Shown one piece after another: positions 34,634 to 45,121 of a DNA stretch of 64,000 nucleotides. Each line of letters begins with the position of its first letter. The first letter of the stretch is position 1. Source of the stretch: Streptomyces hygroscopicus. Its GTDB lineage: Bacteria > Actinomycetota > Actinomycetes > Streptomycetales > Streptomycetaceae. Made by a program: the position numbers and the translations under genes. The notes under the pieces are model-generated. The model did no database searches, was not told where the DNA came from, and worked only from the letters and a program-made list of their open reading frames with translations. The stretch is from assembly GCA_002021875.1 (NCBI GenBank), contig CP018627.1:6944001-7008000 (forward strand), written 5' to 3'.

Positions 34634-35995
34634 GTGTCCGTGCAGCCCAGCCCCGACCTCGCGGCCGGCGCCGCCGTCAAGGCCGCCGACCGCGCGCATG
34701 TGTTCCACTCCTGGTCCGCGCAGGGCCTCATCGACCCCCTCGCCGTCGCGGGCGCCGAAGGCTCGTACTTCTGGGACTACGACGGCAACCGCTACCTCGA
34801 CTTCTCCTGCCAGCTGGTGAACACCAACATCGGCCACCAGCACCCCAAGGTCGTCGCCGCGATCCAGGAGCAGGCCGCGAAGCTGTGCACCATCGCCCCG
34901 GGCTTCGCCGTGGACGTACGGTCCGAGGCGGCGCGGCTGGTCGCCGAGCGCACCCCAGGCGACCTCGACAAGATCTTCTTCACCAACGGCGGCGCCGAGG
35001 CGGTGGAGAACGCGGTCCGGATGGCCCGGCTGCACACCGGCCGCCCCAAGCTGCTCTCCGCCTACCGCTCGTACCACGGGGCCACCGCCACCGCGATCAA
35101 CCTCACCGGCGACCCCCGGCGCTGGGCCTCCGACAGTGCCTCGGCGGGTGTGGTGCACTTCTGGGCGCCGTTCCGCTACCGCTCGCCCTTCCACGCCGAC
35201 AGCGAGGCGCAGGAGTGCGAGCGCGCGCTGCGCCACCTCGAGGACACCATCGCCTTCGAGGGCCCGCAGACCATCGCCGCGATCATCCTGGAGACCATCC
35301 CCGGCACCGCCGGGATCATGGTCCCGCCGCCCGGCTATCTCGCCGGGGTCCGCGAGATCTGCGACCGCTACGGCATCGTCTTCATCCTGGACGAGGTCAT
35401 GGCGGGCTTCGGCCGCACCGGCCACTGGTTCGCGGCCGACCACTTCGGCGTCACCCCGGACCTGCTGACCTTCGCCAAGGGCGTCAACTCCGGCTATGTG
35501 CCGCTCGGTGGCGTCGCGATCTCCGCCGAGATCGCCGCGACCTTCGACCAGCGCCCCTACCCCGGCGGTCTCACCTACTCCGGCCACCCGCTGGCCTGCG
35601 CCTCCGCCGTCGCGACGATCAACGCGATGGCGGAGGAGGGGATCGTGGAGAACGCCGCCGCGATCGGGGAGAACGTGATCGGCCCGGGGCTGCGGGAGAT
35701 CGCCGAGCGCCACCCCTCGGTCGGCGAGGTGCGCGGCCTCGGCGTCTTCTGGGCGCTGGACCTCGTCAAGGACAAGGAGACCCGCGAACCGCTCGTCCCG
35801 TACAACGCGAGCGGACCGGACAACCAGCCGATGGCCGACTTCGCCGCGGCCTGCAAGCGCGGCGGTCTGTGGCCCTTCGTGAACATGAACCGCACCCATG
35901 TGGTGCCGCCGTGCACCGTCACCGAGGCCGAGGCCAAGGAGGGGCTCGCGATCCTGGACGAGGCGCTGGCCGCGGCCGACGCGCATACGGCGTAG
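34634..35995 (+). CDS. Class III aminotransferase (PLP)
   Basis: 453 residues from GTG 34634 ('MSVQPSPDL'). Fold type I, class III (omega-amino acid) family: 'EGSYFWDYDGNRYLDFSCQLVNTNIGHQHPKV', 'FFTNGGAEAVENAVRMAR' (PLP phosphate site), 'SAYRSYHGATATAINLTGD', 'FILDEVMAGFGRTGHWFA' with the PLP-binding Asp, and Lys282 in 'LTFAKGVNSGYVPLGG' as the Schiff-base residue. Homologues act on beta-alanine, GABA, taurine or similar amines with pyruvate or 2-oxoglutarate. The GntR gene downstream may control it. A perfect 13-bp hairpin ends the transcript. Confidence 0.93.
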   Translation: MSVQPSPDLAAGAAVKAADRAHVFHSWSAQGLIDPLAVAGAEGSYFWDYDGNRYLDFSCQLVNTNIGHQHPKVVAAIQEQAAKLCTIAPGFAVDVRSEAARLVAERTPGDLDKIFFTNGGAEAVENAVRMARLHTGRPKLLSAYRSYHGATATAINLTGDPRRWASDSASAGVVHFWAPFRYRSPFHADSEAQECERALRHLEDTIAFEGPQTIAAIILETIPGTAGIMVPPPGYLAGVREICDRYGIVFILDEVMAGFGRTGHWFAADHFGVTPDLLTFAKGVNSGYVPLGGVAISAEIAATFDQRPYPGGLTYSGHPLACASAVATINAMAEEGIVENAAAIGENVIGPGLREIAERHPSVGEVRGLGVFWALDLVKDKETREPLVPYNASGPDNQPMADFAAACKRGGLWPFVNMNRTHVVPPCTVTEAEAKEGLAILDEALAAADAHTA

Positions 35996-36152
35996 CCGCA
36001 CCGGGGGCCCCGGGAACGCCCCCCCGGGCCGTCCCCGGGCCGTCCCCGGATGGCTGCCTGGCTCGTCCTCGTTTCCCTGCCCGTTTGCACTCCGGCCGCC
36101 GCCCGACCGCTGCCCGGTGTAGACCACTGCCGCACTCTGCGTGTTCCGCGCA

Positions 36153-36186
36153 ACGGCCCTCGCATATCGTGATGCGAGGGCCGTCC
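36153..36186 (+). terminator. Intrinsic terminator
   Basis: A 13-bp perfect stem (36153-36165 with 36172-36184) and a 6-base loop are followed by CCGCTTTCTT. It separates the aminotransferase from the GntR gene. Confidence 0.8.
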
Positions 36187-36226
36187 GCTTTCTTACACCG
36201 ACGGCCGTGGAAGGAGACGGTCCTCG

Positions 36227-36946
36227 ATGCCCGTGCCCGGCGCCAGCCCGGTCAAGCGGAACACCCTGCGGCAGCAGATCGCCGACGCGCTCTGTGACGA
36301 GGTGCTCGCGGGCCGGCTCCCTGCGGGGCGCCAGTTCACCGTCAAGGAGATCGCCCAGCAGTACGGCGTCTCCGCGACCCCCGTCCGGGAGGCGCTGCTG
36401 GATCTGTGCTCCCAGGGGCTGCTCGATGTCGAGGAGCACCGGGGCTTCAGGGTCCACGACTTCACCATCGACGACTTCCGGCACATGGTCGACGCCCGCA
36501 CGATGGTGGTCGAGGGGGTCTTCCGGCACTACGTCGAGCTGAAAGCCATGACCCCGCAGGTGCTGGCCTCGGTAAGGCGGCGGGCCGAGGAGGCCGAGCG
36601 GGCCGCCCGCTCCGGTGACCTGGACATCCTCATCGGCTACGACCTGCGCTTCTGGCGCGAGATCTGCGGGCTGGTGGGCAATCCGTATGTGTCGGACTTT
36701 CTGCAGCGGCTACGCGTGCAGACCTGGGTCTTCACGGTGCCGTATCTGCGTCGCGTACCCGATCTGCGCGGCCAGCTCTGGACGGGGCACTCCGAGCTCA
36801 CCGCGGCGGTCACCCGCGGGGACCCGCATGACTCGGAGCGGTTGATAGGGGCGTACAACGCGCATTTCCGTGCGCTGATCGAGCGGTTGGTGGAGCGGGA
36901 GGAGTCGCGCGCGCAGAACCGGACGTCGGAGGTCAACTCCCCCTGA
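36227..36946 (+). CDS. GntR-family regulator (FCD/FadR subfamily)
   Basis: 239 residues, ATG 36227 with AAGGAG about 14 bases upstream. N-terminal winged helix 'NTLRQQIADALCDEVLAGRLPAGRQFTVKEIAQQYGVSATPVREALLDLCSQGLLDVEEHRGFRV' (about 11-76). The all-helical C-terminal domain, with 'MVDARTMVVEGVF', 'DLRFWREICGLVGNPYVSDFLQRLR' and 'GHSELTAAVTRGD', is of the FCD type, which binds small carboxylates through a metal site of Asp and His residues. It likely regulates the aminotransferase upstream or itself; no operator could be picked out. Confidence 0.92.
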   Translation: MPVPGASPVKRNTLRQQIADALCDEVLAGRLPAGRQFTVKEIAQQYGVSATPVREALLDLCSQGLLDVEEHRGFRVHDFTIDDFRHMVDARTMVVEGVFRHYVELKAMTPQVLASVRRRAEEAERAARSGDLDILIGYDLRFWREICGLVGNPYVSDFLQRLRVQTWVFTVPYLRRVPDLRGQLWTGHSELTAAVTRGDPHDSERLIGAYNAHFRALIERLVEREESRAQNRTSEVNSP

Positions 36947-37145
36947 TCTCCTCCTGAACTCTTCCCGAACTCCTCCCGGCCCGTCAGCGGTTCCCCGGGG
37001 CGGTGAGTGAGCCGGAGGCCGGGAGGCCGGAGCGGCGGCAGGTGAACCGACCCGCCAGGGTTGGCTTCCGGCACTCTTCGCGACGCGTACGCGGGGCATT
37101 ACGCTGGGCCGACCATCGACCGTACGGATACGAGAGTGAGATCGC

Positions 37146-37796
37146 GTGGCATGTGACCTCTGGCTGGTCCCCCTCGTCGATGTGCTGTGCCACAGCCCCG
37201 ACAACCCCTTCGCCGAAGAGATCGCCGCGTACGACAAGGCGCTCAGTGATGCCGGTTTGCCGCCCGTACCCGTTTTCAGTTATATGCCGGGACTGTCCGG
37301 GGATGTCGCCCCGGTGGCCGGTTTCGACTACGACGCGCTGCACTTTCTCCGTCGTGCCTATCTGCTGCAACTGTGCGGACTCGCGGTGACGCCGGTGGAC
37401 GAATTGGGCGGGGACTACGAGCAGTTGCTGGAGATGTTCGAGCCCACGGCCCAGCAGTCGCATCTGGTGTGGCACTACGACCACGCGGGGGCGTATGTCC
37501 CCGTCGACTTCCAGAGCCCGCTGTCCAACGACGAACTCCTCGAGGGCGGCGGTCCGTTGGGATCCAGCCACGGCCTGCTGCGCGAGCTGGAGGCGGTCGC
37601 CCCGGCGCTCGGTATCGACCCGTCCAACCCCCCGGCCGCCCCCGCGCCCCCGGCCCGCCCCACGAGCCTGGAGGAGCCGGCGGCCTCGGTCCCGTACGAG
37701 GACAGCCCCTTCGCACGGGAGCGCCATGTCTGGCTGGGTCTGCACGCCGCGGCGACGCGCAGCCTGGGCCAGGGCTCGATGATCGTCTTCAGCTAA
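37146..37796 (+). CDS. Conserved hypothetical protein
   Basis: 216 residues from GTG 37146. I recognise no named domain. The protein is soluble and acidic. The N-terminal half is 'CDLWLVPLVDVLCHSPDNPFAEEIAAYDKALSDAGLPPVPVFSYMPGLSG'. The middle contains 'SHLVWHYDHAGAYVPVDFQSPLS' with several aromatic and His residues. A Pro/Ala linker (about 160-175) precedes a conserved end 'FARERHVWLGLHAAATRSLGQGSMIVFS'. Codon bias is strong throughout, so it is a real gene. Convergent with the SLATT-like gene downstream. Confidence 0.8.
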   Translation: MACDLWLVPLVDVLCHSPDNPFAEEIAAYDKALSDAGLPPVPVFSYMPGLSGDVAPVAGFDYDALHFLRRAYLLQLCGLAVTPVDELGGDYEQLLEMFEPTAQQSHLVWHYDHAGAYVPVDFQSPLSNDELLEGGGPLGSSHGLLRELEAVAPALGIDPSNPPAAPAPPARPTSLEEPAASVPYEDSPFARERHVWLGLHAAATRSLGQGSMIVFS

Positions 37797-37887
37797 TCGC
37801 TCCTTCGGCTTACCGCTCCACCAGGCGTCCACGACAGGCGTACACGACAGGCGTCTCCGGCAGCGTCTTCGACAGGCGTCGTGGCCG

Positions 37888-38622
37888 TCAGCGGGGCGGC
37901 TCCGGAGGACGCTGCCGCGGCATATTGGGCCGGGCGGAGCCCGGCGGCAGCGGAAAGCGGCTCGCGGGGCTCCCGCTGTCCGGACGGGAGCCCTGGGTCA
38001 TCAGCGCCTGCGTGACCAGCGGTGCCGCACCGGCCCCGAAGTCCACCATCCAGCCCGCCGTCTCGGCCCGTACCAGCTCCGACACGTCCTCGCAGAACCG
38101 CCGCAGCACCGACAGACACCGCTCCACGGCCTCGCTCGCGGTGCCCTCGGTCGGGCCCAGCACCTCCCGCACGCTCTCCGACGCCCAGTCGAACTGCAGC
38201 GCCTCCAGCCGCCGGTGCACCGCCTGCGCCGTGGCCACGTCCCGCATCCAGCCGGACGTCAGCCCGAAGAACCGGTCGCCGCCGACGCAGGCGGCCGCCA
38301 GCAGCAGCGCCAGCGCGCCCCAGCCGGCGCCGCCGTCCAGCGCCCCGTTCAGATCGAGCAGCGGCAGCACGCCCGCCACGACCGCCGCCACCGCGGCGCC
38401 CACCCGCAGCACCCGGGCGGTCCGCCGCTTCCACACCCGTTCGGCGAGGTACCACCCCGCGACCTCCAGGGCTCCCTCCTCGACCCACCGGTACAACTCG
38501 TCGAGCCGCTCCGCCGGCTCCCCCCAGTCGCCGTGCGGGAAGGGCCGACCGAGCAGGTCGCCCTGGGCTCTCGCACCCTCCTGCCGAGGGAGCCCCTCGG
38601 GCTGCATCTCCGGCTGACTCAC
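37888..38622 (-). CDS. SLATT-like two-helix membrane protein
   Basis: 244 residues. Two adjacent hydrophobic helices ('VLRVGAAVAAVVAGVLPLLDL' and 'GWGALALLLAAACVGGDRFFGL', about 71-118) are flanked by long cytoplasmic helices; 'WMRDVATAQAVHRRLEALQFDWA' follows. This layout matches SLATT-domain proteins, a family predicted to form pores and often tied to nucleotide-signal defence systems. Here it stands alone with no nucleotide-synthase or toxin partner, so a housekeeping role is as likely. The Pro-rich C-terminus (about 215-244) looks disordered. A short 'gacaggcgt' repeat lies in the gap to its convergent neighbour. Confidence 0.6.
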   Translation of the reverse strand: MSQPEMQPEGLPRQEGARAQGDLLGRPFPHGDWGEPAERLDELYRWVEEGALEVAGWYLAERVWKRRTARVLRVGAAVAAVVAGVLPLLDLNGALDGGAGWGALALLLAAACVGGDRFFGLTSGWMRDVATAQAVHRRLEALQFDWASESVREVLGPTEGTASEAVERCLSVLRRFCEDVSELVRAETAGWMVDFGAGAAPLVTQALMTQGSRPDSGSPASRFPLPPGSARPNMPRQRPPEPPR

Positions 38623-38639
38623 CGTGCAACTCCCTCTGC

Positions 38640-38930
38640 GGCGGCGTTTCTCCTGGCGCGCGGCTGATGCGCGACCACCATTCCTACCGCCGAACGGCTG
38701 GCCACGAAGACCCGATCACGGGTTTTCAGCCCGTAAGAGCTGCCCCATCGGGTATAGGACCGCCCACTCCTCACCCAAAAGAGTGGCCCCGCTCACCGGA
38801 TCCGGGGCTGGTCGGCTCGGCCGGGGCCGCCTCCCTGCGCCGAAGGCGCGAGACGAAACCCGCGGCCGGACACCTCACCCACCGCCCAAGGCGCTGCCCC
38901 AAGCGGCAGCGGCCCCAGCGCGGAGCGGCC
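38640..38930. other. Intergenic spacer upstream of the 98-bp repeats
   Basis: No gene supported. Contains a 5-bp stem with a 7-base TTTTCAG loop (38718-38734) that looks like an anticodon arm but has no tRNA around it. The GC-rich part from about 38880 merges into the first degraded repeat unit. Confidence 0.45.
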
Positions 38931-39519
38931 CACCGTGCGGCAGCCGCCAGCGCAGTAGCCCCGGCGGGCGCAGGGGTGGCAGCCCCCACCGCGCAGCGCT
39001 TCCTGCCCGAGGCAATGGGCGGAGGGGCCCACCGTGCGGTGGTCCCCGGTGCGGTAGCCCCGTCGCGCGCAGGGTGGCAGCCTCCACCGCGCAGCGCCTC
39101 CCGCGTGAGGCAATGGGCGGAGCGGCCCACCGTGCGGTGGTCCCCGGTGCGGTAGCCCCGTCGCGCGCAGAGTGGCAGCCTCCACCGCGCAGCGCCTCCC
39201 GCGTGAGGCAATGGGCGGAGGGGCCCACCGTGCGGTGGTCCCCGGTGCGGTAGCCCCGGCGGGCGCAGGGGTGGCAGCCTCCACCGCGCAGCGCCTCCCG
39301 CGTGAGGCAATGGGTGGAGCGGCCCACCGTGCGGTGGTCCCCGGTGCGGTAGCCCCGTCGCGCGCAGGGTGGCAGCCTCCACCGCGCAGCGCCTCCCGCG
39401 CGAGGCAATGGGTGGAGCGGCCCACCGTGCGGTGGTCCCCGGTGCGGTAGCCCCGTCGCGTGCAGGGTGGCAGCCCCCGCCGCGCAGCGCCTCCTGCCCG
39501 AGGCAATAGGCTGCATACC
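38930..39519. repeat. Six-copy 98-bp tandem repeat upstream of purD
   Basis: The word 'gaggcaat' recurs with the motif start at 39013, 39111, 39209, 39308, 39406 and 39504: steps of 98, 98, 99, 98 and 98. Each unit reads roughly 'ggcccaccgtgcggtggtcc', 'ccggtgcggtagccccg', 'cgcgcagggtggcagcc', 'ccaccgcgcagcgcctcc', 'gcaatgggcgg'. The first unit (from about 38930) is the most diverged. The last unit differs just where it becomes the purD -10 element. As 98 is not a multiple of three, the long minus-strand frames through it read the same DNA in different frames and are not genes. Confidence 0.92.
39507..39519 (+). promoter_or_regulatory. purD -10 element, leaderless
   Basis: TAGGCT at 39507-39512 ends seven bases before GTG 39520, so transcription should start at the first codon. 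No Shine-Dalgarno is present. The other repeat copies have TGGGCG or TGGGTG at this position and lack the element. Confidence 0.55.
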
Positions 39520-40785
<1,266 letters not shown>

Positions 40786-41157
40786 GGACAAGCCGTAAGA
40801 GCGGCCTCGTAAGGACAGGCCGTAAGACCCGTAAAGCGACGCTGTAAGAGACGCTGTAAGAAGAGTCTCAAACGGTGTCCCAGGCGGGCCCGCGAACGGT
40901 CCCGAAGCCCGCTTGCCCCTGTTCACACGGGGCCAGGCGTCGCCATCGCGAAGTTCCCGGTTTTACCCAAGGCCATTCCATCGGGTGAGCGCTTCCGCAT
41001 CCTGCTGACGCACGCCCGGCCCCCAACTAGTGTGCCGCTCAGGCGAGGTGCGGCAACTGGCCCACCGGCATTGCGGAGTGGGCGGCCAGTGCGACAGTGG
41101 GTGGGGAGACAAACGCCGCCGTCGTCCGCTGTACAAACATCGGCCGGACAGTAGGGG
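40786..41157. other. Intergenic region with short repeats
   Basis: 372 bases. Just after purD a 'gcggcctcgtaaggaca(a/g)gccgtaaga' unit occurs twice (about 40773-40828), followed by 'gctgtaaga' repeats to 40862. The rest holds no supported gene. The promoter of the next gene is probably near 41120-41150. Confidence 0.5.
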
Positions 41158-43008
41158 GTGATGAGAACCGTGGCAGGTACCGAAGCAGGTGCCCTGGCGG
41201 CGCGCGCTCGCGCCCTGGCGGTACTGCGCATCCGGAGCACCGCGCTCGCGGTCGCGCTCCTCCCGGCCGCGGCCGCCGTCGTGCTGCTGGCCGGAAGCGC
41301 CACCGGCAGCGTCGGCGGTTCCCAGGACCAGGGCTGGACGGCCCTGCGCTGGGTGGTGACCGGGGGCGCACTGCTGGTCCTGCTGCTGGCGGCGGCCGTG
41401 GCCGCCGTGGTCGTCCGGGCCAGGCCCGCGCTCACCCCGACGGTGCCCATCGCCGAGGAGAGGGCACCCGATCTCTACCGGCTGGTGCGCGAGCTGGCCG
41501 AGCGCCTGGAGGTGCCCGCGCCCTCGGCCATAGCGCTCACCCCCGACTGCGACAGCTGGCTGGAGGACCGTACGCATCCGGCGCATGCCCAGCGCCGGGA
41601 GCATAGGGACCGCGGCGCCCTGGCGGTCGAGGAGCCCCGCTCAGCACGGGGCGCCCCCGGCCCCGCGAGCGGTGCGGACCGGATCGTGGACCGCCCCGAG
41701 CGGCGGGTCCCGCAGGCGCCGGTGCTGGTGATCGGCTCGCCGTTCCTGTGGTGGATGCGGGTCGCCGAGCTGCGCGCGCTGCTCGCCCCGGTGGTGGCGG
41801 GCACCGGCCCGTCCGTCCACCCCGACATAGCCGCCGCCCGCCGCTTCGTGCGCGGGCTGGACGCCGCCGTGGCCGTCGCGGCCCAGGGCGGCGAGCCGTC
41901 GTCCGGCCCCGCGCCCGCCCTGGTGGCGGTGGTGCGCCGCCCCGCCTTCGCCTTCGTCGGCTGGGTCGCCCGGCTGCTGTTGCGCGGCTGCCGGGACCAT
42001 GCGGCCGAGATGGAGCGCGCGGTCGCCGCGGCCGCCTCCGAGCGGGCCCGGTCGGTCGACTACGGGCTGCGGATCGTCGCCCAGGAGCAGGTGGGCCTCG
42101 CCTACGCGGGCTGGGACCGGCTGCTGACCCGGGTCGCGCTGCCCGCCTGGCGGATGGGCCGCTGGCCCTCCCGGCTGGACGCGGGCGTGGTCTCGGCGCT
42201 CACCGAGCTCTCCCGCCGCGACCGGCTCGCCGAGGGGTTCACCTCCCGGCTGAGCGAGCGCCCGGCCTGCGACCTCCTGGAGGAGCCCGGGGTGATGGAC
42301 GAGGCCACCTCGCTGCTGGCCGCCCGCCTCTTCCACGGCGGCCCGCCGGAGCCGGGCCCCGACTGGTCCCCGGTCGACTGGAGCGCGTATCCGGAGGAGG
42401 TCGTGGACCGCAAATGGCGGCAGGAGGCCGCCCGGCTGAACCGGCTCCTGGACGAGCGGGAGGACACCCACGACCTCGTCGGCGCCGCTCGCGCACCGGC
42501 CCCCGTGAGCGCGCCCGCGCCGCCCACCCTGGCCCGGGTCATGGACCGGCTCACCGCCACCGCGGCCGACCCCGCCGACGCCCCCGACGGCGGCGCCCCC
42601 GGGCTCGCCGCCCGGCTCAGCGTCGAGGTGGCCCGTGAGGAGGCCGCCGCCACCCGGGCGTACGGCAAGGGTCCCGCGGCGGGGGCGGAGGGGGCCGTGG
42701 GCGGGTCCGGCGGTGACCCGTGGATCGACGACTTCGCCCCGGCGTTCCCGCTGCAGCCGCCGCGCACCGGCCGCGAGCTGCTCGCCGACCATGTGACCGC
42801 CATGGTCTGCTGCGCCGCCGTGGACAGCGCGGGCGCGGCCCCCGGCCTCGACTGGCTCGACGGGCCCGCGCTGCTCGTCGGCGGGCGGCGACGGGCCGAT
42901 CTGGCCCATCCGGTGCTGAGCCTGGTGGAGGACGGCGACGACGGGCCGCTGCGCGTCTGGCTCGGCGAGGTGGGGGTCCGTCCGGAAAAGCCCGTCCGGC
43001 TGGTGTAG
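41158..43008 (+). CDS. M48-like membrane protein lacking the zinc site (pseudo-protease)
   Basis: 616 residues; GTG 41158, ATG 41161 or GTG 41170 could start it. Two N-terminal membrane helices (about 25-47 and 63-88) are followed by 'PIAEERAPDLYRLVRELAERLEVPAPSAIALTPD', as in M48 zinc peptidases. The strand-helix 'APVLVIGSPFLWWMRVAELRALLAPVVAG' (about 187-215) is where M48 enzymes have 'LS..EL.A.LAHELGH'. The HEXXH is replaced by P-V-V-A-G at 211-215. Downstream 'RDHAAEMERAVAAAAS' sits where the third-ligand helix would be. So it cannot bind zinc in the usual way. The C-terminal half (about 350-616) is unrecognised. Likely a scaffold or regulator at the membrane. Confidence 0.7.
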   Translation: MMRTVAGTEAGALAARARALAVLRIRSTALAVALLPAAAAVVLLAGSATGSVGGSQDQGWTALRWVVTGGALLVLLLAAAVAAVVVRARPALTPTVPIAEERAPDLYRLVRELAERLEVPAPSAIALTPDCDSWLEDRTHPAHAQRREHRDRGALAVEEPRSARGAPGPASGADRIVDRPERRVPQAPVLVIGSPFLWWMRVAELRALLAPVVAGTGPSVHPDIAAARRFVRGLDAAVAVAAQGGEPSSGPAPALVAVVRRPAFAFVGWVARLLLRGCRDHAAEMERAVAAAASERARSVDYGLRIVAQEQVGLAYAGWDRLLTRVALPAWRMGRWPSRLDAGVVSALTELSRRDRLAEGFTSRLSERPACDLLEEPGVMDEATSLLAARLFHGGPPEPGPDWSPVDWSAYPEEVVDRKWRQEAARLNRLLDEREDTHDLVGAARAPAPVSAPAPPTLARVMDRLTATAADPADAPDGGAPGLAARLSVEVAREEAAATRAYGKGPAAGAEGAVGGSGGDPWIDDFAPAFPLQPPRTGRELLADHVTAMVCCAAVDSAGAAPGLDWLDGPALLVGGRRRADLAHPVLSLVEDGDDGPLRVWLGEVGVRPEKPVRLV

Positions 43009-43281
43009 GCGCGCATACTGCGCCGGATCCGGTCCTATGTCCAGCCTTGTCGCGCGTTCGGCGTCTGTTCCCGGCAATTAGCGACTATCGGTGACGGAGT
43101 GGGTGCGCAATGTGATGTGCTTGGACCGGTCGCTGTCCGCCCGGCCCACGAGTTCCGGCCCACCGGCCCGGACCGCCAGACCGGCCCCGCAGCCCGGCCC
43201 ACAAGGCCGGATCCGCTGCGGTGCGGTGTGCGAGGACAGCGGGGCGAGGCGCCGCCGGGCACGCAGGGGAGGGGAACAATT

Positions 43282-44793
43282 GTGGGGACGGACCAGATCC
43301 GGCGCTGGGAGTCAGGAGCGCTCGCGCACGCGGTGACGGATCCTTTCGGCCAGGGCCCGCTGCCCTGGCTGCGCGACAGTGAGAACTACTTCGACGACAC
43401 CGGGCGGGTGGTCCCGTGGTACGTCGACCATGTCCAGCACTCCGGGGCCCACCCCGGGGCCATCGACCGGGCGGCCGGGCGGGTCCGCGCGAAGGGGTCC
43501 GCCAGGATCCCCGGCCCCCGCACCGCCGACGATGTCCACCGGCAGATCAAGGGCTTCCCCTCCGCCTCCGCGGCGGCCCCCGGCGAGGCCATCGACTTCC
43601 GGATCACGGTGGACCCGCCCCAGCAGTTCAGCGTGGACATCTACCGCATCGGCTACTACGACGGCGCCGGCGCGCTGAAGATCACCACCAGCCCCCGGCT
43701 GTCCGGGATCGTCCAGCCGCCCCCGCTCACCGCCGACCGCACCGTCTCCTGCCACCACTGGTGGCTGTCCTGGCGGCTGCAGATCCCCTCGTACTGGAAG
43801 CCCGGCGCCTATGTCGCGGTGCTGACCACCGTGGACGGCTACCGCAGCCATATCCCGTTCACCGTCCGCGACCCCCGCCCCGCCGATCTCCTCCTCGTCC
43901 TCCCCGACCTCACCTGGCAGGCGTACAACCTCTACCCGGAGGACGGCCGGACCGGCGCCAGCCTCTACCACGCCTGGGACGAGCGGGGAAAACTGCTGGG
44001 CGAGTCGGAGGCGGCGATCACCGTCTCCTTCGACCGGCCGTACGCGGGCGCGGGGCTGCCCCTCCATGTGGGCCACGCGTACGACTTCATCCGCTGGGCC
44101 GAGCGCTACGGCTACGACCTGGCCTACGCCGAGATGAGCGATCTGCACGCGGGCCGGGTCGACCCCACCCGCTACCGGGGGCTGGTCTTCCCCGGCCACG
44201 ACGAGTACTGGTCGGCGCCGATGCGCCGGACCGTGGAATCGGCCCGCGACAGCGGCACCTCGCTGGTCTTCCTCTCCGCCAACACCATGTACTGGCAGGT
44301 CGAGCTCACCGCCTCGCCCTCCGGTCCGGACCGGCTGCTGACCTGCCGCAAGCGCCGCGGCCCCGGCCGCTCGGCGCTGTGGCGCGAGACCGCGCCCGAA
44401 CAGCAACTGATCGGCATCCAGTACGCGGGCCGGGTGCCCGAGCCGAGCCCGCTGATCGTGCGCAACGCCGGCCACTGGCTGTGGGAGGCCACGGGCGCGG
44501 AGGAGGGCGATGAGCTGCCCGGCCTGGTCGCGGGCGAGGCCGACCGCTACTTCCCGCGCACGGTCCTGCCCGAGCACCTCCGCCGCATCCTGCTGGCCCA
44601 CTCGCCGTACGAGGACACGGAGGGGGTTGTCCGCCACCAGGAGACGTCGCTCTACCGTGCCCCGAGTGGCGCTCTGGTGTTCGCGTCGGGGACGTTCGCG
44701 TGGTCGCCCGCGCTGGATCGTCCGGGGCATATGGATGAGCGGATTCAGCGGGCGACGGCGAATCTGTTGGATCGGATCTGCAAGCGGGGCTGA
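43282..44793 (+). CDS. N,N-dimethylformamidase large-subunit-like protein
   Basis: 503 residues from GTG 43282, chosen for GGGGAGGGG at 43266-43274; the frame is open to 43099 without bias. The second half matches the N,N-dimethylformamidase beta-subunit family: 'LLLVLPDLTWQAYNLYPEDGRTGASLY', 'VSFDRPYAG', 'FIRWAERYGYDLAYAEMSDLHAG', 'GLVFPGHDEYWSAPMRRTVE' and 'SALVFASGTFAWSPALDRPG'-type blocks. The first half has a beta-sandwich ('AIDFRITVDPPQQFSVDIYRIGYYDGAGALKI'). The HDEYW and nearby Tyr/Glu are the mononuclear-iron ligand region in the true enzyme. No small subunit is encoded here, so an amidase on another substrate is likely. Confidence 0.85.
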   Translation: MGTDQIRRWESGALAHAVTDPFGQGPLPWLRDSENYFDDTGRVVPWYVDHVQHSGAHPGAIDRAAGRVRAKGSARIPGPRTADDVHRQIKGFPSASAAAPGEAIDFRITVDPPQQFSVDIYRIGYYDGAGALKITTSPRLSGIVQPPPLTADRTVSCHHWWLSWRLQIPSYWKPGAYVAVLTTVDGYRSHIPFTVRDPRPADLLLVLPDLTWQAYNLYPEDGRTGASLYHAWDERGKLLGESEAAITVSFDRPYAGAGLPLHVGHAYDFIRWAERYGYDLAYAEMSDLHAGRVDPTRYRGLVFPGHDEYWSAPMRRTVESARDSGTSLVFLSANTMYWQVELTASPSGPDRLLTCRKRRGPGRSALWRETAPEQQLIGIQYAGRVPEPSPLIVRNAGHWLWEATGAEEGDELPGLVAGEADRYFPRTVLPEHLRRILLAHSPYEDTEGVVRHQETSLYRAPSGALVFASGTFAWSPALDRPGHMDERIQRATANLLDRICKRG

Positions 44794-44858
44794 GGCGGGC
44801 GGACCCGATCGGGGCCGTGTGGGTTGCGGCTTGCGGTGAGATGCCTCCCATACGGCCC

Positions 44859-44924
44859 CCTCCGGACCCAGCCCCGTCCGGACCCAGCCCCGTCCGGACC
44901 CAGCCCCGTCCGGACCCATCCGGA
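44859..44924. repeat. 16-bp tandem repeat
   Basis: About four copies of 'tccggacccagccccg', period 16, in the 328-base gap before purC. The rest of the gap (44794-45110) has no supported gene. Confidence 0.8.
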
Positions 44925-45121
44925 GCCCTCCGGCGCGTGTCCCGAAGCCCTCCGGCGCGCGTCCTGCCGTACGAGTTCTTCCTGCGAGGTGTTCGAACCG
45001 GCCGGAAGCGGAACCCGAACCGCCGGGCCCAGCGGTTCGCGCCCCGCCGCCGGTCACCGCCGCTTCGTGCGGCAGAATCGAGGAGGGCTGGGACAAATGG
45101 ACAAAAGCATCAGGAGGAAGC

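Noticed and set aside
37888..38622. SLATT-like gene as part of a defence system
   Set aside because: No nucleotide cyclase, TIR, nuclease or toxin gene is adjacent; neighbours are housekeeping genes.
38718..38734. Anticodon-arm-like hairpin (5-bp stem, TTTTCAG loop)
   Set aside because: No acceptor, D or T arm can be drawn around it on either strand.
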